Assembly: GCA_944320605.1 (NCBI GenBank)
Contig: CALUIE010000004.1
Location: 1 to 64,000 of the forward strand
DNA from: an uncultured Phocaeicola sp.
GTDB lineage: Bacteria > Bacteroidota > Bacteroidia > Bacteroidales > Bacteroidaceae
Length of the DNA stretch: 64,000 bases
Direction of reading: 5' to 3'
Shown: in pieces, positions 35,524 to 43,974 of the stretch
Layout: every line of letters begins with the position of its first letter
How positions within the stretch are numbered: position 1 is the stretch's first letter
Notes under the pieces: generated by a model
What the model was told of the DNA's origin: nothing
Seen by the model: the letters and a program-made list of their open reading frames with translations, nothing else
Databases searched by the model: none
Translations under genes and position numbers: made by a program

Positions 35524-36252
35524 ATGAGCAGATTATCTAATGCCCCTTTGGTGGAGGTTATTTTTGAAATACGATGGAATTCTACCAACAAACAAGAAGT
35601 TGATAAATTTCAGCTACTTATAGGTGCGATGTATGCTGCATTGAAGGATTCATATGAGAAGCCTGAAAATTTGCTTCCAGATCCTAATATTCCAGTACAA
35701 GCCTTTTTGAATAGACCGATTTATCGTTCTAAGAAAATTAATTCAAATTCAATTTTGTATCAGTTAGGGCCTGGTATATTATCTATTAATCATGTCGGTT
35801 CAGATTATGATTGGAATGTATTTTATGAAGAAATTTTGAAGATAGTAAATGTTGTTAAGAACTTGTATGCCTTCAATCCTAACAAAGGTATTCATATAGG
35901 ATTAAAGTATCTTGATTTTTTTGAATTTCAGTTTCAAAATGAAAATATTTTCACTTTCCTAAAAGATAAATTTCATTTGACAATAGATTCTGAATTTATA
36001 CAAAATCCTATTGGACTTAATTTTGAGATTGCACAAAAAGAAAATGATTCTGTTTTTAATCTAAAAATTAATACAGGTACACTTAATGATAGACGTAATG
36101 GATTGGTCGTTGAAAGCAAATTGAACTCTTTAATAAGTAGTGAAGATTTATTCCCAATGTTTGAGCAGATTCTGGATGGATATCATTCAAGATTAAGCGA
36201 TTTTTTTAAAAGCCTGACTAAAGGAGAACTTTATGACTCATTTAATAGATAA
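35524..36252 (+). CDS. TIGR04255 family protein
   Basis: 242 residues. The start SNAPLVEVIFEIRW is the TIGR04255 hallmark, and the remaining beta/alpha pattern (FGIHIGLKYLDFFEF-like) fits. TIGR04255 genes appear sporadically in bacteria and phages, next to toxin-like genes in many cases I recall. It is the first of three tightly spaced genes in a low-GC block. Confidence 0.75.
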   Translation: MSRLSNAPLVEVIFEIRWNSTNKQEVDKFQLLIGAMYAALKDSYEKPENLLPDPNIPVQAFLNRPIYRSKKINSNSILYQLGPGILSINHVGSDYDWNVFYEEILKIVNVVKNLYAFNPNKGIHIGLKYLDFFEFQFQNENIFTFLKDKFHLTIDSEFIQNPIGLNFEIAQKENDSVFNLKINTGTLNDRRNGLVVESKLNSLISSEDLFPMFEQILDGYHSRLSDFFKSLTKGELYDSFNR

Positions 36253-36257
36253 TAGTT

Positions 36258-36698
36258 ATGGATAATGATTTTATAAATATAGCATCACCAGAGAAAGGTT
36301 GTGATACTTCCACTATGTTGGCTTACAATGGGATAAAGAAGAACTACAAAATCAATGATACTTTATTATTTGGCGTGTCATCTTTGCTGTTCCTTTCAAG
36401 CATGGATAATCTTCCTCTTCAATATAGCGATCTCTGTGAAAATATTAATTGTACTTACATACCTAATTCTATATGTTTTCCAGGTGAAAATGATACTCTG
36501 ATGGACCCCTTCTCTATTAAGAAAAAGCGAAAGACTGCTCGTGCTAAAGTTAAAAGGGAAACATTTGTTTCTGACGAGGAACTGGAAAAAAGATTAAGTG
36601 ATAATATTAATATTTCTACTTATGAAGAGTCTAGTATAGAGAGTTTTATAGATTATAACTCTGGTCGCTTGATAAAAGGTTTGGATAAATGGCTGTAA
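36258..36698 (+). CDS. Middle gene of the triad, possible antitoxin
   Basis: 146 residues, acidic overall with a basic patch (IKKKRKTARAKVKRETF) and a C-terminal tail SFIDYNSGRLIKGLDKWL. Starts five bases after the TIGR04255 gene and overlaps the PemK-like gene by ten bases. The C-terminal half after the basic patch resembles the disordered toxin-binding tail of type II antitoxins. Family unknown. Confidence 0.5.
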   Translation: MDNDFINIASPEKGCDTSTMLAYNGIKKNYKINDTLLFGVSSLLFLSSMDNLPLQYSDLCENINCTYIPNSICFPGENDTLMDPFSIKKKRKTARAKVKRETFVSDEELEKRLSDNINISTYEESSIESFIDYNSGRLIKGLDKWL

Positions 36699-37069
36699 AT
36701 AAAGTATCACAAAGAGAAATAGTTGAGGTTTTTTATCGAACTCCAGAAGGTGAATATAAAGAACATCCGGCTTTGGTCCTCTCAAATGAACATTTATTGG
36801 AAAAGGAGGATGGTATGTTTTATGCTGTGCTTATATCAACAAAGAATTACCATCCTGAATATACGATAAAAATAGAGAATGATTGGCTAAATCGCCCTAT
36901 GGCGAAAGAGTCTTATTTTGTGACTCATGTTGTTACATTTTTTAAATTGAGTGATGTAATACAAAGTAGAAATACATTCGTGAAATCAAAATACTTTGAT
37001 AAAGTTTTGGCTAAGATTATAGATAGTATATTTGATGTTCAAGTATTTTTTGATGACGATGACGAGTAA
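36689..37069 (+). CDS. PemK/MazF-like endoribonuclease toxin
   Basis: 126 residues with the PemK/MazF beta-barrel pattern: REIVEVFYRTPEG then EHPALVLSNEHLLEKEDG, YAVLISTKNYHPEY, and SYFVTHVVTFFKLSDVIQS. MazF proteins cleave mRNA at short sites. The antitoxin-like gene overlaps its start, the usual arrangement. Identified by pattern; activity untested. Confidence 0.6.
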   Translation: MAVNKVSQREIVEVFYRTPEGEYKEHPALVLSNEHLLEKEDGMFYAVLISTKNYHPEYTIKIENDWLNRPMAKESYFVTHVVTFFKLSDVIQSRNTFVKSKYFDKVLAKIIDSIFDVQVFFDDDDE

Positions 37070-37134
37070 AAGTAATATCATAGTGTAAATATAGTCACTA
37101 CTATATTCAACACTTTACTTTGACATAATTTATA

Positions 37135-37165
37135 GAGGAGTCTCTTCTAGAGATTCCTTTTTTAT
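37135..37165 (+). terminator. Terminator after the triad
   Basis: GGAGTCTCT...AGAGATTCC hairpin followed by a T tract. Confidence 0.6.
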
Positions 37166-37180
37166 TAAATAAATACAGAT

Positions 37181-38413
37181 ATGATAAACATAGAATTAAA
37201 AAATGAGTTTAGCAATCTTCTTTCAAGAATAAAACAAACTGATTTTCTGAAATATGATGAAAGATTAAGGATTCAGTATATTGGTGCTTTAAGGAGAATA
37301 ATCAAGTTATTAAATAATCAAACTGATGTTGATTTATCATTCTGGATTAATGTTCAGGTTATGCTTAAAGCCTATATTGATTTATATCAAAAAGAAAAAA
37401 TAACAGAAGACGTTGGTATTAGAACTTTACTTAGTTCTATAATGGATGCCTTTGTAAAGTCTGAACAAGGTAATTTAAATTCTTCAGCTTATTATGAAAA
37501 GGAGGTTGATAAATTAACTGAAATCATTAAGAAGAATTCTAAGGTTGCAGATAGTTATAATAGGGTAGTTGGGTATATTGCTGATAAGACGAAAGAGATA
37601 AATGAGTTAAAACATGAGTTAGAACAAACAAACCGACAACTTGAAGAAGAAAAAGCAAAGAATAAGGGTAAGAAATTAGATGAACTTGAGGCTGAACTTA
37701 CTAATCTTAAAAATAAATTAGCTGCAACTAAGGGAGAATTGAGTAAAGCCCAAGAAAGAAAGACCGAATTAGAGTATTTAAAAGTTGAGCTTGTAAATCA
37801 AAAAAAATTAGTAGAACAATATAAATCAGAACTTCAAAAAGCCAAAGAGAAGGAAAGTGCAATTGAAAATTGGGAAGATAAAATAAGAAATGCATTTAGT
37901 GCATTGAAAGTTCCTATTAGTAGATTGGAAACGGAAAGCAATCGGCTTGAATATTTATATTTTATTTATGCTTTTATTTCAGTTTTAGTAATACTATTAT
38001 TGTTAGCTATTGAAATTGTTGTATATTATAAGATACATAATTCTGCTACTTTTTTAAGATGGGAGCAATATTGGCCAATGGTTTTACCTGTCCCGTTAGC
38101 AGTTGGTCTACTTTGGGGCTTTATTACGCAGATGAATCGTGCCCAAAAACAATTAATAATTTTAGCTAACCAATTATACGAGATAGAATATATCGAAGGT
38201 TTATTATTGGGCTTGAATACACTTTCAATAGATGTAAAGGACTCAATGGTCAAGATTAATAATGCGATATCGCGTTTAATTGATAATCATATTAATAATA
38301 TGTTTACAAAAAAGATAGATGAGAATAAGTTATCTGATATAGAAAAGCAGAATGCTTTGCCTATTGAACAAATACCAGAACTAATTAAGTTAATAAATAA
38401 GAGTAAGGAATAA
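37181..38413 (+). CDS. Long coiled-coil protein with two membrane helices
   Basis: 410 residues: residues 1-110 helical, 110-235 a long coiled coil (ELKHELEQTNRQLEEEKAKN), then two membrane helices (LYFIYAFISVLVILLLLAIE and VLPVPLAVGLLWGFI), and a helical C-terminus. Very AT-rich. It is a monocistronic cargo gene between two terminators. Such membrane-anchored coils are found among superinfection-exclusion or abortive infection proteins, but no family is recognised. Confidence 0.5.
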   Translation: MINIELKNEFSNLLSRIKQTDFLKYDERLRIQYIGALRRIIKLLNNQTDVDLSFWINVQVMLKAYIDLYQKEKITEDVGIRTLLSSIMDAFVKSEQGNLNSSAYYEKEVDKLTEIIKKNSKVADSYNRVVGYIADKTKEINELKHELEQTNRQLEEEKAKNKGKKLDELEAELTNLKNKLAATKGELSKAQERKTELEYLKVELVNQKKLVEQYKSELQKAKEKESAIENWEDKIRNAFSALKVPISRLETESNRLEYLYFIYAFISVLVILLLLAIEIVVYYKIHNSATFLRWEQYWPMVLPVPLAVGLLWGFITQMNRAQKQLIILANQLYEIEYIEGLLLGLNTLSIDVKDSMVKINNAISRLIDNHINNMFTKKIDENKLSDIEKQNALPIEQIPELIKLINKSKE

Positions 38414-38447
38414 TAGATAAATCTTACTGTAAAATGAATAATAACCC

Positions 38448-38486
38448 AGCGGAAACCTTCACCCAAAAGTTTCCGCTTATTTTTTG
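38448..38486 (+). terminator. Terminator after the coiled-coil gene
   Basis: AGCGGAAAC (38,448-38,456) pairs with GTTTCCGCT (38,469-38,477), followed by a T tract. Confidence 0.8.
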
Positions 38487-38505
38487 CCTTTTTCACAGTC
38501 TTTTA

Positions 38506-38531
38506 TAAATTTGTGCTATAAAATTAATAAT
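38506..38531 (+). promoter_or_regulatory. Promoter of the exonuclease-BRCT operon, sharing its start region with the early promoter
   Basis: TAAATTTG (38,506-38,513) followed by bases identical to 18,540-18,561 of the early operon, 15 bases before the start codon. Confidence 0.6.
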
Positions 38532-38545
38532 CATATTTATAATAT

Positions 38546-39403
38546 ATGGAAACACGCAATTTTGTAGCAGTAGATTTCGAAACCATGACACCTGAGCTTA
38601 CAAGTGCATGCTCAATAGGATTGGTAAAAGTTATAAATGGAGTAATATCACAAAAGTTATATTCACTCATCAAACCTATTCCTGATGGTAGGACAGAACG
38701 TAATACACACGTACATGGCATCACAGATGAAATGGTAGCTGATGCACCGACATTCCAGGAATTGTTCCCGGTCATTAAGTCCTTTATTGGCAATCTTACT
38801 TTGGTATGCCATAACAGTTCTACTGACATTAATGTTTTTAGAAAATGTATGGCACATTATGGTTTGACCGGTTTGGATGTAGATAACTATATTGATACGC
38901 TTGAACTCTATGGAAGAGGTTTAAAGGCTTGTTGTGAAGATAATGGTATAGTCCTGTCTGCTCATCACGATGCACTTTCCGATGCTGAAGCATGTGCAAA
39001 GTTATTCTTGTGTTACCAAGGATGTATCTGTATGGATCGAGCAAAGTATAATCTGAAAGAAATTCTTGCTGATAAGTCATCACGCAGATATGATCATGAT
39101 ACATTGATGCCGTTGTCTGAAGATGAAATTGAAAATAAGGATACTATATTTTTTCAGAAGAAAGTAGTCATTACAGGTACTTTCTGTAATTACCCTGACC
39201 GTGATGAACTTGGTTCAATACTCAAGTCTTTTGGTGCAGATATGAATACTACCATTTCCGGAAAGACTGATATTGTAATTGTAGGTGAAGGAGCCGGTCC
39301 TTCTAAACTTAGAAAGATTCAGGAACTTAAGGATAAAGGTAAAGATATCCGTATGATTTATGAAAAGGAGTTGTGTGAGATAATGAATGATATTTTAAAG
39401 TAA
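38546..39403 (+). CDS. DEDDh exonuclease with a C-terminal BRCT domain
   Basis: 285 residues. Residues 1-160 are a DnaQ-like 3'-5' exonuclease: VAVDFET (Exo I), THVHGITDEMV, LVCHNSSTDINVF (Exo II) and HHDALSDAEACA (Exo III, DEDDh). Residues 205-285 form a BRCT domain (KKVVITGTFCNYPDRDELGS, then FGADMNTTISGKTDIVIVG). Such fusions of exonuclease to BRCT are known in phage and bacterial repair-like proteins. First gene of a three-gene cargo operon. Acts on DNA ends presumably; not a polymerase subunit in any visible sense. Confidence 0.8.
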   Translation: METRNFVAVDFETMTPELTSACSIGLVKVINGVISQKLYSLIKPIPDGRTERNTHVHGITDEMVADAPTFQELFPVIKSFIGNLTLVCHNSSTDINVFRKCMAHYGLTGLDVDNYIDTLELYGRGLKACCEDNGIVLSAHHDALSDAEACAKLFLCYQGCICMDRAKYNLKEILADKSSRRYDHDTLMPLSEDEIENKDTIFFQKKVVITGTFCNYPDRDELGSILKSFGADMNTTISGKTDIVIVGEGAGPSKLRKIQELKDKGKDIRMIYEKELCEIMNDILK

Positions 39404-39405
39404 TA

Positions 39406-40047
39406 ATGAGAACAAAGTTTTTAATTCTATCATTTTTCTTATGCCTGGTTACATATGCCCAGGACAAAGGATATAAAATGGGTTTATGGGGTGCTTATGA
39501 CCAGCATCCGGTTGTATCAATGGATAAACAGACTACAGATGGATTCAAGTACGTTGAATCATCTAGGTTTATTTCAACTGTAAAGAATTCATCTTTGAGT
39601 GATGATACTAAGTTTGTACCGCAATTAGGTATGTCTATAACTCAGGATTCAGACAGTGTATATTTTGATTTGAATGTATATGTTAATACTGTAGATGCTA
39701 GTTCTGTTTACATATATAAGGATTCACCCATTCTTATTAAGTTGTCTGACGGTGAGATTATTAGATTATACTGCAACAAAGATGTTAAAGACAATATCGG
39801 AACAGTCTTTTCTGCAACATATAATATCATAAGATATAGTGTCATTGCAAACTACCGAATAACACCTAAGGATATTTTAAAATTCAAGAAAGGTATAACA
39901 AAGATTAGACTTGAAGTTAATGCTGAAAAATGTGATATGGAATTTAAAAAATATAAGAATGATGAATTAGGTCAGTTCTTATTATCGGCATATAGTTTGG
40001 TTTCACAAACGATGACTAAACAAACAGATTTTGAAGAAGGATTCTAA
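39406..40047 (+). CDS. Secreted or periplasmic protein
   Basis: 213 residues with a signal peptide (KFLILSFFLCLVTYAQ, likely cut after the Ala) and a beta-rich mature part. No lipobox. Two bases after the exonuclease gene. Unusual for a cargo operon between a DNA exonuclease and a GIY-YIG-like protein; function not recognised. Confidence 0.55.
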   Translation: MRTKFLILSFFLCLVTYAQDKGYKMGLWGAYDQHPVVSMDKQTTDGFKYVESSRFISTVKNSSLSDDTKFVPQLGMSITQDSDSVYFDLNVYVNTVDASSVYIYKDSPILIKLSDGEIIRLYCNKDVKDNIGTVFSATYNIIRYSVIANYRITPKDILKFKKGITKIRLEVNAEKCDMEFKKYKNDELGQFLLSAYSLVSQTMTKQTDFEEGF

Positions 40048-40066
40048 CCACATAAATGAATAGCCA

Positions 40067-41752
40067 ATGAACTTATTTTTAATTTTATTTATTGCGATAC
40101 TGTTTGTTGTTATTCTTGTAATGATGTCGAAACAATCATCATTAAAAAATGACATTGATAAACTGAACAGTGATAAAAGAAATTTATCTTCTGAAATTCA
40201 GAACCTAAATTCAAAGTATGATCTCTTATCAGAAGAGAATGAACGTATAGAAAAACGTAATTCAGAACTAGAAGTATATTCTTCAGCTCTGGATGCAGAC
40301 AAGGAAGCTCTTGGTAGACTTCAGGAAGCAAAAGAACAGGCAGAACGTATTATTTTCGATGCTAATAACGACGCTGTTAGAATTAAGGAGCAGGCAGAAC
40401 AGGAGCTTGTAGATGTTAAGAACGAAACATCAGCCATTAGGAAATCAAATCGCGAACTTGTCCAAAAGGCAAACGAGAATGCGGAAACTATAAAAACTGA
40501 TGCAACTCGTCAGGCCGCTTTAATTTTAGAACAGGCAGAATCTAAAGCTAAAGAAATTGCAGGTGAAGCGTACGACATTGCTCAAAAAGCTAATCACTAT
40601 GAAAGTGTGGCTAAGGCTATGAAGAATGTTATTGAAGGATATGGTGATGAATATTTGAAACCAACCTTTTCACTTCTTGATGAGCTTGCTGAAGAATTTG
40701 GTTATGACGAAGCTGGTCAGAGACTTAAAGATGCAAGAGAAAAAACAAGAATGCTAATTAAGAATGGTGAAGCCTCAAAATGTGATTATGTTGAAATTAA
40801 CAGACGTACTACAGCTGAGAATTTTGTTCTTGATGCTTTTAATGGTAAAGTTGATACAATATTGTCAATGATAAAGAAAGACAATCATGGAACTCTTGAG
40901 CAGAAAATCAGAGATGCTTATTCATTAGTCAATAATCTTGGTATGGCATTTAGGAATGCAAGAATTACCAATGTATATCTTGATTCACGCCTTGATGAGC
41001 TTAAATGGGGTGCTGTTGTAAATGAATTAAAGCTACAGGAACGAGAAGAGCAACGTAGGATTAAAGAACAGATCCGTGAGGAAGAAAAGGCACGTCGAGA
41101 ATATGAACGTGCTATGAAGGAAGCTGCTAAAGAAGAGGAAACTATCAGAAAAGCTATGGAGAAAGCTCAGCTTGCAATAGAGAAGGCCAGTGCTGAACAA
41201 AAAGCTAAATATGAACTACAGTTAGCAGACCTGCAGGCGAAACTCGTTGAAGCAGAAGCTAAGAATCAAAGAGCTTTGTCTATGGCTCAGCAAACTAAAT
41301 CTGGTCATGTCTATATTATCTCTAATATAGGCTCATTTGGCGAAGATGTCTTTAAGATTGGTATGACACGAAGACTGGAACCTTTGGACCGTGTTCGAGA
41401 ATTGGGTGATGCCAGTGTTCCATTCCCATTTGATGTTCATGCAATGATATATTCAGAGGATGCACCTGGATTGGAGACTGCCCTTCATAGGTTCTTTGTA
41501 CAGAATCAGGTCAATAAGGTTAATCCACGAAAAGAATTCTTTAGGGTACCGATTGCAGAGATAAGAGCAGAAATAGAGAAGAGAGGCCTTGATGTTAAGT
41601 GGACTATGGCAGCTGCAGCTTTAGAATATAAAGAAACTTTGGCTATTGAAAAATCAATGGCCAATGATAAGGATGCTAAAGAAAGATGGTTGCAGAATCA
41701 GGAAACTGTTACAGACATTGTTTCAGATGAAGATGATTCTAATGATGAATAA
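40067..41752 (+). CDS. Membrane-anchored DUF4041 / T5orf172 (GIY-YIG-like) protein
   Basis: 561 residues: a membrane helix at residues 2-20, a long coiled coil (30-130), a DUF4041 region (about 180-330), a second coiled coil (330-405) and a C-terminal T5orf172/MUG113 domain (GHVYIISNIGSFGEDVFKIG, then LHRFFVQNQVNKV and EFFRV), which is GIY-YIG nuclease-like. These proteins occur in many prophages and plasmids; their role is unclear. Last gene of the exonuclease operon; a strong terminator follows. Confidence 0.75.
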   Translation: MNLFLILFIAILFVVILVMMSKQSSLKNDIDKLNSDKRNLSSEIQNLNSKYDLLSEENERIEKRNSELEVYSSALDADKEALGRLQEAKEQAERIIFDANNDAVRIKEQAEQELVDVKNETSAIRKSNRELVQKANENAETIKTDATRQAALILEQAESKAKEIAGEAYDIAQKANHYESVAKAMKNVIEGYGDEYLKPTFSLLDELAEEFGYDEAGQRLKDAREKTRMLIKNGEASKCDYVEINRRTTAENFVLDAFNGKVDTILSMIKKDNHGTLEQKIRDAYSLVNNLGMAFRNARITNVYLDSRLDELKWGAVVNELKLQEREEQRRIKEQIREEEKARREYERAMKEAAKEEETIRKAMEKAQLAIEKASAEQKAKYELQLADLQAKLVEAEAKNQRALSMAQQTKSGHVYIISNIGSFGEDVFKIGMTRRLEPLDRVRELGDASVPFPFDVHAMIYSEDAPGLETALHRFFVQNQVNKVNPRKEFFRVPIAEIRAEIEKRGLDVKWTMAAAALEYKETLAIEKSMANDKDAKERWLQNQETVTDIVSDEDDSNDE

Positions 41753-41792
41753 TATTTCAGACGTTTTTTAAGAATGCCCTGTCATTCCAATC

Positions 41793-41836
41793 AAAACGCT
41801 TTGTCATTCAAAATCGAACGACAAAGCGTTTTTTCG
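41793..41836 (+). terminator. Strong terminator, perfect 13-bp stem
   Basis: AAAACGCTTTGTC (41,793-41,805) pairs exactly with GACAAAGCGTTTT (41,820-41,832), followed by a T tract. It isolates the following leader RNA from upstream transcription. Confidence 0.85.
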
Positions 41837-41846
41837 TGCCTATATT

Positions 41847-41877
41847 TTTGCTATTCCAAAACTAATTTCTACATTTG
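41847..41877 (+). promoter_or_regulatory. Complete Bacteroidetes promoter of the structured leader
   Basis: TTTG (41,847-41,850), 19 bases, then TACATTTG (41,870-41,877): an exact match to the consensus architecture, giving a start near 41,883, right at the first base of the leader's long stem. Confidence 0.7.
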
Positions 41878-41880
41878 TAT

Positions 41881-42096
41881 TGTCCTACATTTTGAGAAAG
41901 GCGAGATGGCTCGCCAATATATTGCTGCGGGCATTTTTTATGTCCATAGCTTATGCTATATTAACTTATAGGTTCCGACCCCCGTGTGGTGTCTGTAATG
42001 GGCACCCTGCCTTTCTCAAGGTGTAGGACAACGGGAAAGCGGAACCTTTGTTGTTTCCTTTCCCGGATTAATAACATTTTAAAAAGTCCTACAATT
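41881..42096 (+). ncRNA. Structured leader RNA with a long stem, pseudoknot and a repeat of its 5' arm (candidate riboswitch-like element)
   Basis: The 5' arm 41,881-41,902 pairs with 42,009-42,030 over 22 bases with only two U-G wobbles. Inside its 106-base loop are a hairpin GCGAG/CTCGC (about 41,901-41,914) and a GGTG/CACC hairpin (41,988-42,006). GGTTCCG (41,971-41,977) in the loop is complementary to CGGAACC (42,040-42,046) outside the stem, giving a pseudoknot; that partner lies in the loop of a hairpin CGGGAAAG/CTTTCCCG (42,032-42,039 with 42,058-42,065). The octamer GTCCTACA of the 5' arm recurs at 42,086-42,093, three bases before the start codon, so the 3' arm (TGTAGGAC at 42,022-42,029) could pair with either. 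No known RNA class recognised. Confidence 0.7.
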
Positions 42097-42384
42097 ATGA
42101 GAAAACAAACAACAACCTCTGCCAGTCAGGCAGATTTCAGCACATTGGAAATGTGGCTGAACAGTGAAAGCAAGTTATTCACTACATTCTTTGCCGACAA
42201 AGGCGAAACGATTTCACGCAAAAAGGCTTTGGCCGATTTTCAGATGATCTTATCACTGGTCATTCTTCTCACATTCAGTTTTGCGAATCCTGTTATGACT
42301 CTTATTTGTGCATTATGGTTTGCATCGTCTGTTATCCTCGTTAAGATGGTTGAACGTAGTTATGACAAGGAAGGGGGTAAATGA
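42097..42384 (+). CDS. Small membrane protein behind the structured leader
   Basis: 95 residues from the ATG at 42,097, which follows the second GTCCTACA by three bases. It has a polar N-terminus and two adjacent hydrophobic helices (FQMILSLVILLTFSFANPVM, then TLICALWFASSVILV). Holin-like topology is possible but the lysis cassette has its own holin. Followed directly by two overlapping small genes. No family recognised. Confidence 0.55.
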   Translation: MRKQTTTSASQADFSTLEMWLNSESKLFTTFFADKGETISRKKALADFQMILSLVILLTFSFANPVMTLICALWFASSVILVKMVERSYDKEGGK

Positions 42385-42581
42385 TGGATGAAGAAATAAC
42401 AGAATTCAAGGTACAGAAAACAGCATACTATAATGACAATGGTTTGTTTATCGAGGAGTACCAGATATTCATGAACAACCGCCCTGGTATCATGTGCGGT
42501 CGTGACGATTTCGAGAGATTATATAAGATTATGGGTAAAGCACTTAATGACAGAAAGGAAAACAATTATGGCAAAGCGTGA
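42381..42581 (+). CDS. Small protein, leader operon
   Basis: 66 residues, beta-rich then helical (EYQIFMNNRPGIMCGRDDFE). Overlaps the end of the membrane protein by four bases (ATGA) and ends 14 bases inside the next gene. Unknown. Confidence 0.5.
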   Translation: MMDEEITEFKVQKTAYYNDNGLFIEEYQIFMNNRPGIMCGRDDFERLYKIMGKALNDRKENNYGKA

Positions 42582-42807
42582 TATAGCATACGGTCAATTT
42601 ATTTTGATAAGATACTGCGAAGAATATCTTCCTGCAGACAAAGGTTCAGAGAATGTTATTTACAAAACTTCTCAACAGATACAGGATGAACTATCGGAAA
42701 TGGCTGAGATAGGTCTTAATGAGATTGCTCAGAAAATGGTTGAACTCGGTTATGAGATAGGCATTTCGCCTGACGGTAAACCTTCCTGGCTCATGCAGAG
42801 TAAATAA
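42568..42807 (+). CDS. Small protein, leader operon
   Basis: 79 residues from the ATG at 42,568 (MAKRDIAYGQFILIRYCEEY), mixed alpha/beta, helical middle (ELSEMAEIGLNEIAQKMVEL). Overlaps the previous gene by 14 bases. Third and last gene behind the structured leader. Unknown. Confidence 0.5.
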   Translation: MAKRDIAYGQFILIRYCEEYLPADKGSENVIYKTSQQIQDELSEMAEIGLNEIAQKMVELGYEIGISPDGKPSWLMQSK

Positions 42808-42851
42808 CAGCTTCTCTTTTTAGATGATTTTTTTATTACATTTTATATTGC

Positions 42852-42891
42852 AAGGCGTGGCGTCGTGATGACGTTGCGCCTTTTGTCTTTT
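42852..42891 (+). terminator. Terminator of the leader operon
   Basis: AAGGCG...CGCCTT hairpin with inner CGTC/GACG pairs and a T-rich tail. The same style as the early-operon terminator at 25,172. Confidence 0.7.
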
Positions 42892-42911
42892 TAGGCTTTT
42901 CCGGCACAGCA

Positions 42912-42919
42912 TATCTTTG
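42912..42919 (+). promoter_or_regulatory. Promoter -7 element of the portal/tail unit
   Basis: TATCTTTG with a predicted start near 42,926, 11 bases before the start codon. Confidence 0.55.
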
Positions 42920-42936
42920 AATAAAAACAAAGATTT

Positions 42937-43974
42937 ATGCTTTCGATAATTCAAGATATACCGGATTTCGTTCTCTCTTCACAACTCGACATTGTGATAG
43001 GTGCAGACAAGCAGGTTACATTCTCTCTGAGCAAAGGTGGGAGTGTGATTCTGCAGGAAACATATACACCGGACTCAAAAAATCAGGTACATATTCTTGA
43101 CCTGTTCTCGCTCATGGAGCCATATCTTCTGACAGCTCCATTAAGCCAGTTTTCATACACCTGCAGCGCATCGAGTGAAACTCCAATCAATAAGACATTC
43201 ATTGTGCTGTTATCGCAATACCTTATACCTGGTAGTGCTACTGATTTTGTAAACAATTATTTTCTCACAGCTCTTGCAGGTCGTGACAAGACAACATCTT
43301 TCGACCGCAAGGAAACTATTTATCTCACAACGGGCAAGATTTCTTCTGGTGGTACATCTATCTCTATAAGTGCGGAATGTGTTTTTGTCAATGAATCGAA
43401 TAAGATTTATACTTCAGTTCGTTCGCTTGGTACCGTTCCGGATTACAATATCCGTTCAGTGGATGTTTCGCCTTCACGCTTCACGCAATCCGGTTACAAA
43501 CTGTTACGATATACAGTTACTGCAGGAGCCAGAAAGCAGGTGTACAGACTTGACCATGACGAGCCGGATTCAATCGGTATTAAGTTCCGGAACTCATTCG
43601 GCTGTATGGAGACATTCTATTTTATCGGAACTGATAAGCTGGAGCCGGAACTTACTCGTAGTGCAGCATACTTCAACGGTACATACAGGACCTACCATAT
43701 CGATGAACAGCGCAAACACACACTCTCTACTGGTTATATCCCGGAATTGATGTACACTCTGGTTGATGATGTAGCACGTTCGCAGGAAGTATATCTGATG
43801 GATAGTTCTGAAGAAATCCCTATTACGATTATCGACAGTGACACGCAGCGCGATACTTCGAATGACGGTCTGTTCTCTTTTACTATTACTTATATCCTTT
43901 CATCACGCTGTCAGAACCGCCTGAAACTGCTGCCTGACATCTTCGATGATACGTTTGACGATACTTATAATTAA
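42937..43974 (+). CDS. Phage structural protein (unknown)
   Basis: 345 residues, almost entirely beta-type, Ser/Thr-rich, no signal peptide, Cys-poor. First gene of the unit that encodes portal, connectors and fibre, so probably a virion or baseplate protein. Its last base overlaps the next start. No family recognised. Confidence 0.5.
   Translation: MLSIIQDIPDFVLSSQLDIVIGADKQVTFSLSKGGSVILQETYTPDSKNQVHILDLFSLMEPYLLTAPLSQFSYTCSASSETPINKTFIVLLSQYLIPGSATDFVNNYFLTALAGRDKTTSFDRKETIYLTTGKISSGGTSISISAECVFVNESNKIYTSVRSLGTVPDYNIRSVDVSPSRFTQSGYKLLRYTVTAGARKQVYRLDHDEPDSIGIKFRNSFGCMETFYFIGTDKLEPELTRSAAYFNGTYRTYHIDEQRKHTLSTGYIPELMYTLVDDVARSQEVYLMDSSEEIPITIIDSDTQRDTSNDGLFSFTITYILSSRCQNRLKLLPDIFDDTFDDTYN

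Noticed and set aside
41774..41971. 65-codon reading frame as a gene
   Set aside because: It runs through a perfect terminator and the 5' arm of the leader RNA.
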